A stretch of DNA of 64,000 bases, from assembly GCA_027886175.1 (NCBI GenBank), contig JAJNNQ010000009.1, positions 22,247,501 through 22,311,500 on the forward strand. The letters run 5' to 3'. A program made the translations under genes and the position numbers. The stretch is from Phylloscopus collybita. Lineage: Eukaryota; Chordata; Aves; Passeriformes; Phylloscopidae. Within the stretch, counting starts at the first letter, position 1; every line of letters begins with the position of its first letter. The notes below the pieces were generated by a model. The model saw only the letters and a program-made list of their open reading frames with translations. It was not told the origin of the DNA and searched no databases. Positions 26,121 to 37,600 of the stretch are shown piece after piece.

Positions 26121-28030
26121 GCCACTATTTCTTCCAACAGTTTTGGAGCTGCTAAGTATGTATGTGATAGTACTGTCCAAACAAATAACATAGCCAATTA
26201 TTCTGTACAGTCTGTGTCAGACCCTTTTATCATTTGGCACCCGTATTGCAACATTTGCTATACAGATGCTGTGCTTATTAAGGAAGTTCTTACCCATTTT
26301 AAAGACAGGAATGGAGACATGGAAGGAAAGAGCCCTTGCCTGAGTGGATGTAAGAGTTCTGGCAGAGCAGGAAATAGAAAAAAAGAGTTGGACAAGTGCC
26401 CAGATGAAACTGATTTGTTTCTAGTCTAAATATGACTTGTTAGTTCTGCTCCTAAAATTACTGAAACTGTGGTCTTAAATACTTTTAAAAGTACTATACC
26501 TTACATTGCTTAGATAAAAATTCTGTACCTTACAGTGCTCAGATTAAGGGTAAAAAAGACGTGTTAGAACAACATTTTAAAGTGTGTCAAAAATGATTTT
26601 CACATGCAATGCTAGGTTTGGCCCTTATATCATCATCTCTGATGAAAAATAATGCAACAGAGTAAGATCCCAAATGCTTAACATCTTAGATGGTAGTAAG
26701 GTATGCTAATCTGTTTTAATTGACCACAATTTTTGGTTGCTGTCGTACACCTAATTGTGGTTAAACTATACATACACTGAAATGGGTTAGTGTATCTCTG
26801 TATTGTAACTTCTATAGTGCTAAAATTTCCTTAAAATCACAGGAACACTCAGGCCTTGCTGTTTTAAATCACCTTTTAAGGACAGAACCTTAAGCAATTC
26901 TTTATTTCAAAGATGGAAAGATATCAGTATGGATAATGTAATAGAATTTAATCTTGAATTGGATTCAAAAATCTTTTTCATAAAAATCTCAGCATTACTT
27001 TTTAACTTTTCTGCAGAAGCTAGCTCTGTGATAATGACAGATGTTGTGCAGGTAAGGGAGTTTCATTGCTTAGTTCTGTGCCATCCAGATGGTATAAACT
27101 TCTAAAATTAATTGAAAAATTCATCTTTTACTTGTATTCAAGGACTGAGGCACAAAATGCTAATGTAAGGGCTCAGAGGGGAAATATAGTTCTCCTGCAT
27201 ATTTGAGAAAATGTGAAGCCCTTTCAAGAAAATCTAATAAACATAATAATCGCAGGCTGCTGACACTAAGGAAAAAGCACCTCATTCGCTCTTTCTTTTA
27301 TGCAGCGATTTACTGGTCCCTACTGATTTTCAAATTGGATCACTGCAGTAAATTATCCATACCAGTACCTGTGAAAGAAAGCATTGGGATCCATATTTGT
27401 TCAGTGCTGTGCTTAAATCAGCAAGAATAGCAAATTTAATGGTATGAAATTGGAAATACCAAGGGCTTCTCTCAGTGAATGAGCAAGTATCTCCATTTGT
27501 AATTTACTGTGACCCTTTTTCACTGTATGTGCTTTGTATGTCAAATATTTATTTTGAAACAAATTAAATAGTTTTCTGTATTGATACCTATTGTTTTGTT
27601 GATGTTCTTGAAATCAAATTGCGTATTTTTTTATTTTAAATATTACCAGTGTGTGTTGCAAAACAGCACTTAAGTTCAAATCTCTGAGTGAGTTTGAGTT
27701 ACTGACCAACAGCCTTGTGTTAAGTGTTCCAGGTGCATGTTGGGTGTTGGTTCTTTGTCTGTGTTTAGAATAGTGCAGAATGCAGTGAGTTACTGCAACA
27801 TCTCATTTACTTTTTCCAGAGAAACAGGAAGATTAGGGTGTATATCAAAACAAGAAAAAAAAAAGCTGATCCCTGCCTTTAGTTCATTGGAACAATTCTG
27901 CTTTATATCTGGCATAGGTAATATCAAGTCCTGTGGGAAAAATCTACCTATGTGCCCAGTTTACTGCTGTATTTTCAGTGCAGGTATTAGCAGAGAAAGT
28001 TGTACACCTGTGTTTTGACAAAAGTCCTGT
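26121..28030. other. Intergenic DNA, no gene recognised
   Basis: AT-rich, with short random ORFs only and no recognised repeat. It could still be transcribed as the far end of a long TMEM33 3' UTR. Confidence 0.5.
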
Positions 28031-28039
28031 CCTTTTACG

Positions 28040-28072
28040 GTAGGTTACTTTGTAACCTACTTTGTAGGTTAC
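28040..28072. repeat. Alternating self-complementary 9-mer triplet
   Basis: GTAGGTTAC, then its exact reverse complement GTAACCTAC, then GTAGGTTAC again, each separated by TTT. The central copy can pair with either flank to form a 9-bp stem with a three-base loop, so the two hairpins are mutually exclusive. Confidence 0.9.
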
Positions 28073-28243
28073 ATCCTTCTACCTAAATAGGTGCCACTGC
28101 TGAACTGAGAATGAGTCACGGTTACTGCTGAATTATTTTGAAATTTTGTCAGGATAATAATAATTTGTTTTGCAACTACTAAGCAAAATTGTGAACCAGT
28201 GTTTTTAATAATGTGACCTTAAATTACCCTCTTCTTGTGGGCT

Positions 28244-28330
28244 AGGCTTAGCTCAGTGGTAATGGCACAGTTAGTAGGTGCCTCCTGTTCAACCCAGGTG
28301 CCAACCAGATGGGCTTTATTCTACACCAGG
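28244..28330 (+). repeat. Possible relic of a tRNA-derived SINE
   Basis: GGCTTAGCTCAGTGGTAATG resembles a polymerase III A box and D-arm, and CTGTTCAACCCAGG resembles a B box/T-arm. The spacing between them is several bases shorter than in a tRNA, and the D and acceptor stems do not pair well. It is therefore not a functional tRNA gene. A decayed SINE head is possible; chance similarity is not excluded. Confidence 0.25.
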
Positions 28331-28815
28331 CTACCACCATACAGCTGGGGTTTTGTAAAAGCAGTAGTGTGGATTGTATTTTGAGGAGCCACGAAAAGCT
28401 TTGTTCTTACTTAAATTTGAGTTCATCTCTGCCACAGCTTCCATGCATCTGACCATGAAAACTTGCTTGTGAGGTGAGTGTTGTAACAATCCAGACTCCT
28501 GCCTGGTGTAAGGGAACTGCTTTCCTGGAACAAGTACAAATCGTGGTATTTTTATTTGCTATATGTGTCCCTATGAATATTCACTCATGTTCCTTTACCA
28601 GCGTTAAAAGCAGTGTTAAAAGTATGTTAGATGAAGATGATGCATCAGTTCAGATATTTCACAGGAAAATAAAGCTGAAAATCAGAAATTTTAAAAGGTG
28701 CAGGACTAGATTATCCGTAGGAGTTAAAGCAATATCAGCTATAGTTTTCATGAAGGTAGAAGTGCAATAGAACAAGAAGGTAGAGGAATGGGGAGAAAAA
28801 TAATGAGAACACAGA

Positions 28816-28985
28816 AAATCACAGAATCATAGAATATACCAAATTGGAAGGGACCAATCAGGATCAGCAAGTCCAGCTCCTGGCCCTACACAGGACACTC
28901 CAAGAGTCACGCCAGTTCTGTGATACAAAGATGTCTGGAAACGCAGCTAGGTGCCCTGTTGCCATCAGCGTCCTCTGGATAGTAC
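28816..28985 (-). repeat. CR1 LINE 3' fragment
   Basis: AATCACAGAATCATAGAATA, then TTGGAAGGGACC, then AAGTCCAGCTCCTGGCCCT and CACAGGACACTCCAAGAGTC: the reverse complement of an avian CR1 3' end. The tail of the match beyond about 28,910 is weak, so the distal boundary is approximate. Confidence 0.85.
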
Positions 28986-28989
28986 TTAA

Positions 28990-31840
28990 ATTTTCAAGCT
29001 ATAAATTATGTATAATTTATTCTTCATTAAAATACTATTGAAACAGCCCCACTGCACAGGAACTGACAGTCTAATCTTGGTTTAGTTAAAATGGAAAACA
29101 GCTGCAGTGGAATTACATGTTCTCTATTACATTTGAAAGTTCTGCAGTGAAATAGTAAAGAAAAAAATAGTCTGGGCTTCTTGGCCTTTTTTTTTTTTTT
29201 CTCTTTCTGTGTTTCTTTGCTATGATTTTTTCTTGGCAATCTGGGGGAAGACCTTGTATGTGCAACTCATGAGGTTATGTCTTGATGTATGTTTGCATAG
29301 AACATGATATTTGTAACAGTATTTTAATATTTTTGGGTTTATTTTTTTAATCTCAAAAATCTGACCAAACATGTCTCCATACTATGATCCCTTTTAACAT
29401 AGTTTCTGCTGTAACAACTTCAGTTAGGTTCTGGCTAAAGGACAATAAAGGTAATTGTGAATCATTTCAGTGATAAAGTTTAAATCAAAGCCACGAATGA
29501 AAAGTTTTTTGTAATGGAGGATGAAAATTTGAGGTAGACTTCCTGAATTTTCATATGTCTATTGGCATTTTCAGTTGTGTAACTGTGTATAATACAGAGA
29601 AATACTGAAGCCTTAGAAAACTAGAGGTACAGCAACAAGCACCAAGTTCAGCATGCATGTGTTTGAGCATCCAATGGCTCTATTCACATTTCCAATTATC
29701 TCAAATTTTTTAATGTCACTCTGGGGCAGAGGTGAGACGTTCAGTTGCATTAATATGTATGTACTGTGAATGGGTGATCTGTATATATACTTACAGCAGT
29801 AGATAAATGGATAAATAAAATGTAGTACTTTGAGGGTTTTTTCCTCTTTTTGGAAATGGTAATACACTTTGCACTTCATGATGAAACAGCCTCTTCCTGT
29901 CCCCTGGCAGCCTTCTCTCTTTGCAGAGTGTTACACATTTGTAAGGGAAATAGTTGTTAAAGAAGATTCTTGCACTGCACAGGTGTTTCTAATATACTGC
30001 TTTTATGCACTTCAAATGTACTAATTGAGCTTATTTCACATTCTCGTAATTCTTTTTTTTCCTTATGAGCAAAAGAATCAAGCTGCTTTTTTGCTGGTCT
30101 TTGCTTGGTTCATGTAAGAAATTATTGGGCAAGTGGAGTAGCAAGAGATTGGAGCTGATGATGCAAGAAGCTTCCTCCAGTCCTGTGTTTTTATGCACAT
30201 CAGAATATTACTGTATATTACTGTATATTAAAGAATGAGTAGTTCTTTCAGTATTTTATGTATTATGTACCTAGTATTGTTTTTAAGAATTTTAAGATAG
30301 CTTTCTTGCTTTTGGATGAAGGTAAGTGCTGCTAACCTTAAGAGTTGCTTTTCCTTATTCAGAGGCTGGAAATTTCATTTGATTGTACGGTTTATCCATT
30401 TGAAATGAAATTGAATTCTTCCTCCATGTGCTAATTTCATTCCAAACCACTGACCTCTAGTGGCTGGTTTGCAGCTGTGAAGCTAAAAATTTTAGTAATG
30501 TGCTCCTCCTGAGTCTATTTGCTACAGAGAAGTAATTTTCCATTTAAATTCCTCAGGAGAATAATGCCTCTTCACGATTTATTGTCCTATGGCAGTCACT
30601 AGCTGCTGCTGGGGTTGAACCAGCTTGTTGAGGATGGCTACCCCCAGTTTAAGAAACTGCAGATGACTGCTGATGTTCAGGTGAATGAACTGCATGTGAA
30701 TAACTGAAAACACTTATCCATGTGCTGGAAATGAAAATATTTACTTTTAGTTTATGTAGGTCTTTGACCCGATGACCGTGAGATAGCTTTACAGACCTTC
30801 ATGACCCAGAGTGGTGTTATGCAAGCTTCTGAAGATTCATGATTTTGTGCTTCAGAGGAGTCATTCCCCTTGTGCACCTGCCCGCCATGAAATATTGTCT
30901 CTTTTTAAAATGAATTTAAATGTTTTGCCTGAAAAAGGCTGTTTGGGATCACTGGACAGTTCATGTATTCACACCTTTTTTTCGTACTATTGGTATGTAG
31001 CTGCTTTGTGTTAACTGCATATGTGCAGAATCATAAAAGGTACAAAATCAAAAGTCTTTCCCTTTTTTCCCCTTGCTATGCTGTGTGAGAGACCCACAAA
31101 GCAGGATATGATGGGAACCCTGAAGAGTAATTTAAACTATGTGAAGTCAATACCATCAGCTCTTGCGGTGGCTCTGGGGACACTGCAAGTCTCTCTCCAC
31201 TGTATGAATTTGAAATATTTAATGAATTTCAGATTAAAAAGTATTCAAATTTGCTTTATATTACTTCATTTTTCATACAAGGAACACTAAAACCCTTTGT
31301 TTCTTATTAGTCTTTACATATCACATATTTCTTGCTAGACAGTAATACTGGAAAATTTCATAATGATGGACTGTTGTAGCTTGAGTAATACAGTCAGTTG
31401 TTGAGTTATTTTAAATAAACAGGAATGAAGAAAAAAGTTTTCAAAGGCCTGTATTTCAATCCAGTCACCTGTCTTTCTTGGTCTGCCAGCAGTTCTATGT
31501 AAACTTTTCAAGTGCCTCCATAAAACAGGTTCTAAGTCTTGTGACCATAGTCCCTGTTCTTCCTGCAGACCTGGTAAGGCAACTTAACCTTATGTTTTTG
31601 TAGGCAAAGTAATATGCTGAATAAAAAGGGGTTCTAGAGCTTTTGCAAAAGGAGGCCTGAGGAAATTACTGATATGGTAGAAAATCTCCCCTGTCTTATG
31701 AGCAACAAACCAAGATCTTCACACAATTGGTCTCCTAGACAGAGGTTCAGGTGGCACAAAAGCCCATGTACAAGCATGGTATATAGAAATAATAATTATT
31801 ATTGGTTTAGCATTTAGGAACTTAAATGTGAATGAGACTA
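28990..31840. other. Intergenic DNA, no gene recognised
   Basis: AT-rich, with random short ORFs only. A small TATTACTGTA tandem repeat lies at about 30,208-30,232. No promoter-like CpG cluster or RNA gene was seen. Confidence 0.5.
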
Positions 31841-31847
31841 CTTTTTA

Positions 31848-32270
31848 CTAGCTTGATTTTATAAGTAGAGGCCTAAAGTAGCCAGTTTGGATGTCCTGAT
31901 ACACCATATAATTTAGGATGTTTCTCTGTTCATTGCTAGTGATCGATAATGAATGGTTGAGATGCTCACAAATAAGGTTGATATTTTTTTTTCTTAGGAT
32001 GCTGCAGCTACATGCCAGGAGTCTTGGTAATTGATTATCAATTGCTTTACGTACTTGGCTATCCCACACAGAATAGGCTTTTATTTGCTCTTTGTCTCCA
32101 TCAGTTTTCAGTGTTTGCCAATATAAAGGGTCATGCACAGCAGCTGATTGTGTAAATCCTGGTTGACCACCACAGTGTTGGTATCTATTAACCTGTCTAT
32201 GATATTCCAGTTTTATTATTTTCCTTCCTGTTTCGTATTTACAATGCCAAAACCAAAGAAAATCACTCAT
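31848..32270 (-). other. Unrecognised 140-codon open reading frame
   Basis: An uninterrupted ORF that begins with ATG directly after an in-frame TGA and runs 140 codons, ending ...LLIKSS. It is one of the longest ORFs outside GC-rich DNA in the window. I do not recognise the product. It has mixed charge, several Cys and His (for example YQHCGGQPGF) and no signal peptide or membrane segment. At this base composition a stop-free run of this length is uncommon but can occur by chance in 64 kb. No CpG island, conserved initiation context or splice structure supports it. It could be chance or a decayed insertion. Confidence 0.2.
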
Positions 32271-32460
32271 TCAGATGGATAAAAGAATATGAAATAGTTA
32301 GTAGTTCCATTTTGTTTTAGAGAGGAAATAATAAACCTAAACGTAGCATTTCTTCTAGAATATAGCAGTGACTCTTCAGGTACAAATGTTTCAAGAATTT
32401 CTATATGCTTTCAAACATCTGTACATAGGAGGAAAAATAGGAAACTCAACTTCCTCTTGC

Positions 32461-32483
32461 TTTTTTTTTTTTTTTTTTTTTTT
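32461..32483. repeat. Poly-T tract (T23)
   Basis: Uninterrupted run of 23 T in intergenic DNA. No adjoining retroposon body was recognised. Confidence 0.9.
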
Positions 32484-33358
32484 CTGTTAGGCTCTTGCCA
32501 AAATAACAAGCAGTCAGCAAAACATGTATCAGCTGCATGTTGGACTCCAACTGAAACTGGTGAATTGACCTTACCTGTGCTACTTTATAACTTGCAGTCA
32601 ATTTAGTATTTAACTCCAGTGCTGTACATCTGGTGCTTAATGATACAGCAGCTGTTGCAATACTCCTGATTTATTTGGTATGGCTGCAATTGTACTACTG
32701 GGAAGATGAGTGTTAATTATTCTGTGGAAGTATTTTATTTCAATCTGCCTCCCAGGGGCTTCTAGGAAAACTTGTTTTGGCAATGCTGCTCACTAGGCGC
32801 CCGGTAAAGATGTGCCAGCAAACTTTGTTTTAAAATCTAATTGTGTATGTTAAAGACAGTCACCATAATAACTCTCTTCAGTGATCAAATGCTTTGTGGA
32901 TTATCTGGTACATTAATTATCCAAATTCCCTGTCAAGTTAACTTCTGGTGAGCTCCCATGTTCCTCCCAGTGTGCAAATGAAGCTCAGGAAGCCTGAGAC
33001 ATTTTCTCAGTCATATAAACCAGTATCAAGGCTTTACTGGGGAAAAAAACAAACAAAGTTTTATAAAAAAAGAGTGTAATACAGTGCCAATGGGACTGAT
33101 TACAGGCATGGTCCTGAGCCAGGCTATAGGTGAGCAGGGCAGGAGGTGTCACAGCTGGGCACAGGCAGCCCTTACAACCCTGGAGCACAGGATCAGCCAC
33201 ATGGCACTCTCCCTGGAGGAAGACATCATTTTAGATCTTACTTTATCAGCACTGATCTGGGAAGTGCATTTTAGTGGATGGCTTAGGCTAGGGGAACACA
33301 TTTTCGTATATAAATTATGCAAACAGATTTAGTGTATGTGCTTTAATGTTATCTATGT
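32484..33358. other. Intergenic DNA, no gene recognised
   Basis: No ORF, RNA or repeat with a recognisable signature lies between the poly-T tract and the CR1 copy that precedes the SLC30A9 promoter. Confidence 0.5.
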
Positions 33359-33790
33359 CCAGGGAAAGGCAATGAAGCTGGTGAAAGGTCTGGATCACAA
33401 GTATTGTGGGGAGTTTTTGAGGGAGCTGGGGGTATTTATCCTAGAGAAAAGGAGGTTCAGGAGAGACCTTACTCTCTACAACTGCCTGACGGGAGGTTGT
33501 AGCCAGGTGGGGATCGGCCTCTTTTCCCAGGTAACAAGTGACAGGACGAGAAGCCAGTCTGAAGCTTAGACTGGACACAGGAAGAATTTCTTCACAGACA
33601 GGGTCACTGGTTAAAGACATTGGAATCGGCTGCTCACAGAGGTGGTGGAGCCACCGTCCCTGGAGGTTTTCAAGAAAAGACTGGCTGTGGCTCTTAGTGC
33701 CAGGGTCTAGTCGACAAGGTGGTGCTCGGTCATAGGTTGAACTGGATGATCTCGGAGGTCTTTCCAACCTAATTATTTCTGTGACCCCAT
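33359..33790 (+). repeat. CR1 LINE 3' fragment next to the SLC30A9 promoter
   Basis: Sense-orientation CR1 text: AAAGGTCTGGATCACAAGTA, GGAGCTGGGGGTATTTATCC, AGAAAAGGAGGTTCAGGAGA, AGGAAGAATTTCTTCACAGA, GAACTGGATGATCTCGGAGG, then TCTTTCCAACCTAATTATTT and the degenerate terminal repeat. It is the longest CR1 copy in the window and ends about 40 bp before the CpG island, about 400 bp upstream of the SLC30A9 start codon. Confidence 0.95.
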
Positions 33791-33829
33791 TATAAAATTC
33801 TTTAATGTGTTCTTACCTGTGCTCAGAAA

Positions 33830-34600
33830 TTCAACGCGCGTACGTTTGTTACACGTACCCGTAGGTATTTACCCCTCCCCCCGGCACAGAAACAGACCAG
33901 GAGCGACTCCCGAGGTGCTGCAGGCGCGGCGGCGACAGCCGGCACCCAGCCGCTGCCCGGGGCCATCGCGGCCCCGCTCCTCGGGCCAGGCGCAGGCGCG
34001 GCGGGCGGGGCGGGTGAGTCAGCGGCGGCCCCGCGGTGCCCCCGCACATCCGGGTGCCGCGGCGCCGCCCACCGCCGGCCTCCGGCCACCGCCGCCGCCC
34101 GGGGCCAGCGGGGCTCCGCCGCAGCCGCGCCGGCCTCCGCCGATGCCAATCGCCGCCCGCCTGCCGGCCGCTGCCGAGCGGCCGCCGCCATGATGCCGGC
34201 CCTGGCCGCCCAGCGGCGGGGCTGCCGCGGCCTCTACCGCCTGTACCTGCGGTGCCAGGCGGCGCCGCGGCCCCGCGCCTGCCACGGTGAGTCCTGCGGG
34301 GCCCGGGCCGCTGCACCGCGCCGGCCGGGGCTCCTGGGGAGCTGTGACGGAGCTCCGCGTTTGCCTGGGGCACAGCAAGTGCCGGCGCTCGCAGGCGGTG
34401 GTGGTAGCCGGGGTCTCTCCCGAGGCGGTAGCACCGCTGCCGGCCGCGGACACTCGCGGCCCGGGGAGCGCCGGCTGTTCCTGAGGGTCGGCTGTAAAGA
34501 GAAGGAAAACGTGCCAGTGTTCTGCGAGCGCCGTGCGAGGCCGGGTGTCCTCGCAGTGCCAGCCCCGTCTGACGTAAAGCGGGCGCGTCATGCCCGTGCC
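33830..34600 (+). promoter_or_regulatory. SLC30A9: CpG-island promoter of SLC30A9
   Basis: An abrupt change from AT-rich DNA to very GC-rich, CpG-dense sequence, covering the 5' UTR, the first coding exon and the start of intron 1. Two overlapping Sp1/KLF GC boxes (GGGCGGGGCGGG, 34003-34014) lie about 180 bp before the start codon, directly followed by TGAGTCAGC (34015-34023), an AP-1/NF-E2/NRF2-like site. There is no TATA box. Long ORFs on both strands are by-products of GC richness. Confidence 0.88.
34190..34286 (+). CDS. SLC30A9: SLC30A9 coding exon 1 (residues 1-33)
   Basis: Encodes MMPALAAQRRGCRGLYRLYL and then RCQAAPRPRACH, an Arg-rich segment with no acidic residues, as in a mitochondrial targeting sequence. 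The donor is GTGAGT; one base of Gly33 lies in this exon. Family conservation is low here, as in other vertebrates. Confidence 0.93.
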
Positions 34601-37600
34601 GGGGCCGAAGTTTGCAGTACTTACATAAAATGTAGCGCGGGCCTTCAGGGTTCCTGATGGTCCGAGGAGCGAGCCCTGGCTTTTCCTTTAGGCCACAGAT
34701 CTCATGGAATTTGAATTCTGAGCAGTTTTGCCCTTTTTCGTGTAGTCACGATGAAATTGCAGCAAATGCTCTTTTTCTCTAACGTGTGCATGAATTCGTA
34801 GGAAAAAATGCCCTCTAAATATGCTGATGAAGTTTTCCTTTTTCAACTGCTCCAGTGTCACCGAAGCTTAGGAAACAACACTGCACGTCTTGTGCCACGT
34901 ATTTTGGTGTTTTATACACATGTAGTGTTTTATAAATTGGTAATGAGTAAGTTCAGTGAACTGCGTTGAGTTCGGTATTAAGGGATTTTGTCACATTGTG
35001 ACAACTGTCAGTAAGAACTGTCCTTTTTTGGGGAAATTTTTCTTTCAGTAAGGTTGAGGTCGGTACATGTAGACATGCAAGTGTGCAGAAGGCAGAAAAA
35101 AAGGAAAGCTCTTGAGACTTTTATGGAATGGACAGTTCTGTAAAATATTATCTTTTTTTGGTGACAGCTGCATTACTCATAGTTAAGTGGTTATATTTTG
35201 TATGAGTATTTACAGGAACTTCCTAATTATTTTAAAAAATGTGTATATATATTTAGTGAGTGCCTTCCAAAGCAGCCAGTTTCCCTGCTGCACTTATGGT
35301 TGGAGGTGCTATTTACCCTCTCTACAAAAGTGTTGTTCAAAAATGAAACTGATTGCTAATACAGGTTGGTCTGTACTGCAACTCTGCTTTTGGCTAATGT
35401 TTTGAAATGGAGGATTGCCTACCCAGGGTGGATTCTCAATGGACTTTTTGCATATTTATCTTGTAATTTGTCTGTTGTGAATGCTGCAGAATTTAAGACA
35501 CTTCCCTAGAAAATGTTTGTACTATGTTGTGTGCTTTTCTACATGATTTCTGTAGCAGCTGTATAATTTGCACAAAGTTCAGTTTTTCTTCATTGGTAAG
35601 CTGTGATTTGCACAGAGTGTGCACAGAGTGAAGTGAAATTGCATCACTGGCTAATAGTTTTGTAGTGGTCTGTATTTGTTCATTTATCAATATATGGTTT
35701 TTAAAGACTTTGAGGCAGTATGACTAGAATGAGACTTAATGTATCAGAAAGCTGATCTTGTCACATAACTTTAATTTTGAGTGTTTTTTGGGTTTTTTTG
35801 GTGTTTTTTTTTTTTTAACCCTTAAGATCATCTAGAGGTCTCTGGGGAAAATGCATACTGGAGTGTGGGAAAATCCTCCTAATGTCAAAATGAAATTTAA
35901 AAGTGGATGTTTGAAGGGAGGTATTCAAAGCAAGCTGTGTACTCTAATTTTGTAGTTCATAAACATGGGTAAAATAAATATGGGTCAATACTTACAACTT
36001 GTGCTGCCAGAGCAGGACCACCTCCCCTTCTTTTTCTTTCCAAAATGGCTGGCTGCCTGAAACAGCTTTTTTTTTTCTTCCCCTCGTTAGGATGGCAAGT
36101 TTCAATGAAAAGCGGGAGCCTGTCTTATTTTCTGCCATGTAATCGCCTGCCTGTGCAGTTGATGAGTCAAGTGAGAGTTTATACCTCCAATGGCCAGAAG
36201 AAAGATCTTGGATCAGAAGACACAAATGGATCAGCCCGTGGAGAAACCCTGCATAAAGCTGAAACAGGTAGTACTAAGCTACAAGAAGGAGTATTTATAG
36301 AAATGTAAAAGCTTCATATATTTACTGATAACGTGTGTTTTGTGGCGTGTTTTTTGTGGTTTTTTTTTTAAATGTATGATATTACTGTTGCAGAATTCTT
36401 AGATATTTGGTTGTGGGCGTCTATATACGAAATTCAAGCGCATAAGCAGGGAGGAATGTTGAAATTTATTTCTTTGTCATTCTGATATTTTAAGGGTTTA
36501 AGTTTAGAGTAATCAAATTTAAAGTGGCGATGGAGAAAATGTGGGTGTTGAAAGGGATGAAGTTACTTAAGGGATAAGAAATGAAATATATTATTAATCT
36601 TTCACCACTTTGCTTGTTTATTCAAATTTTTTGATAGTATTTCTGGTGTGTTGTATTAAAGGAATTAATGATGAAGATTGAATGAGTGCCGCTGTTGAGC
36701 ATTGTGGCATCTCAAGGCCAGGCTATAAATGACCGGTAAAGAGGGTTGAGCTGTTTCATCTGCTGGAGCTTTCTAATCTGTCAGTTGTTAGAACTGCAGC
36801 ATTCACATTAAATATTTGATACAGTGTACATAACCTGACCCTCCCTGTTGCTCAGTGTTTGATCTCGTGCTTGTTAGGTGCTTGTGAAATTCAGAACTGT
36901 CTTGTCCTTGCTCCGTCATAACATCCTCTACTTTTGATGCTTATTAACTGTGGGACTGCACACATACAGGCTTGGAAGACTGCTTAAGAGATAACAGATA
37001 CTTTTCAAAATGGAAGCTCTCTTTCTTTGTGCTTTTGTCTACAATGGAGTGGTCTTCTAAAGAAAAATTTCTTTCCCTCTTCAGGATAGCAGATATTTGT
37101 TCCTTTTTTAGTAACTTGTAAATTTCTGGGACTTGCAACAGTCCTTAAAAGCTAGTAACTGTAGCCAGCTAAGAGGATTACATTCTGATGTTTGGAAGTA
37201 CAAAAGTGACTCTTAAACTTTGTTCAGTCTTGAAAGTTCTACCATATCAACCTCTACTTGTCTGAAAAACAGTGATTGTGAGTGGAAGTATTCTGTATCC
37301 TTTTTTTCTCAATGATGCACTGTTATTTTGTTCTGACTCTAAGCCTAGGTGGTAAAAAACCTTTGAAAGCTTACTTGATGTACATAGATCTCTGTGCATG
37401 GATATAATCTTAGTATTTTTATGTCTTTTCACTGCCTCCGAAGTCTTGTGACCCAGTCTCTTGTTAAATAGTGTTTGTGGTGTTTGTTTTGATGATATAA
37501 ATGGTTGTGCATATTTTTTGAAAAGAAGCTGCTCCTTAGTTTTTGCAAAGCACTCTTAGCGGCAGTTTTTTATTATGAATATTAATAGATCAACTGCTTG

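Noticed and set aside
22668..33800. A third protein-coding gene between TMEM33 and SLC30A9 (in human, the retrogene DCAF4L1 lies here)
   Set aside because: No WD-repeat-like or other recognisable coding sequence was found in this interval on either strand.
33807..34657. ORFs of 122-190 codons on both strands around the SLC30A9 promoter
   Set aside because: Same GC-rich artefact. Only the first 97 bp from 34190 on the + strand belong to a real protein; the continuation reads into intron 1.
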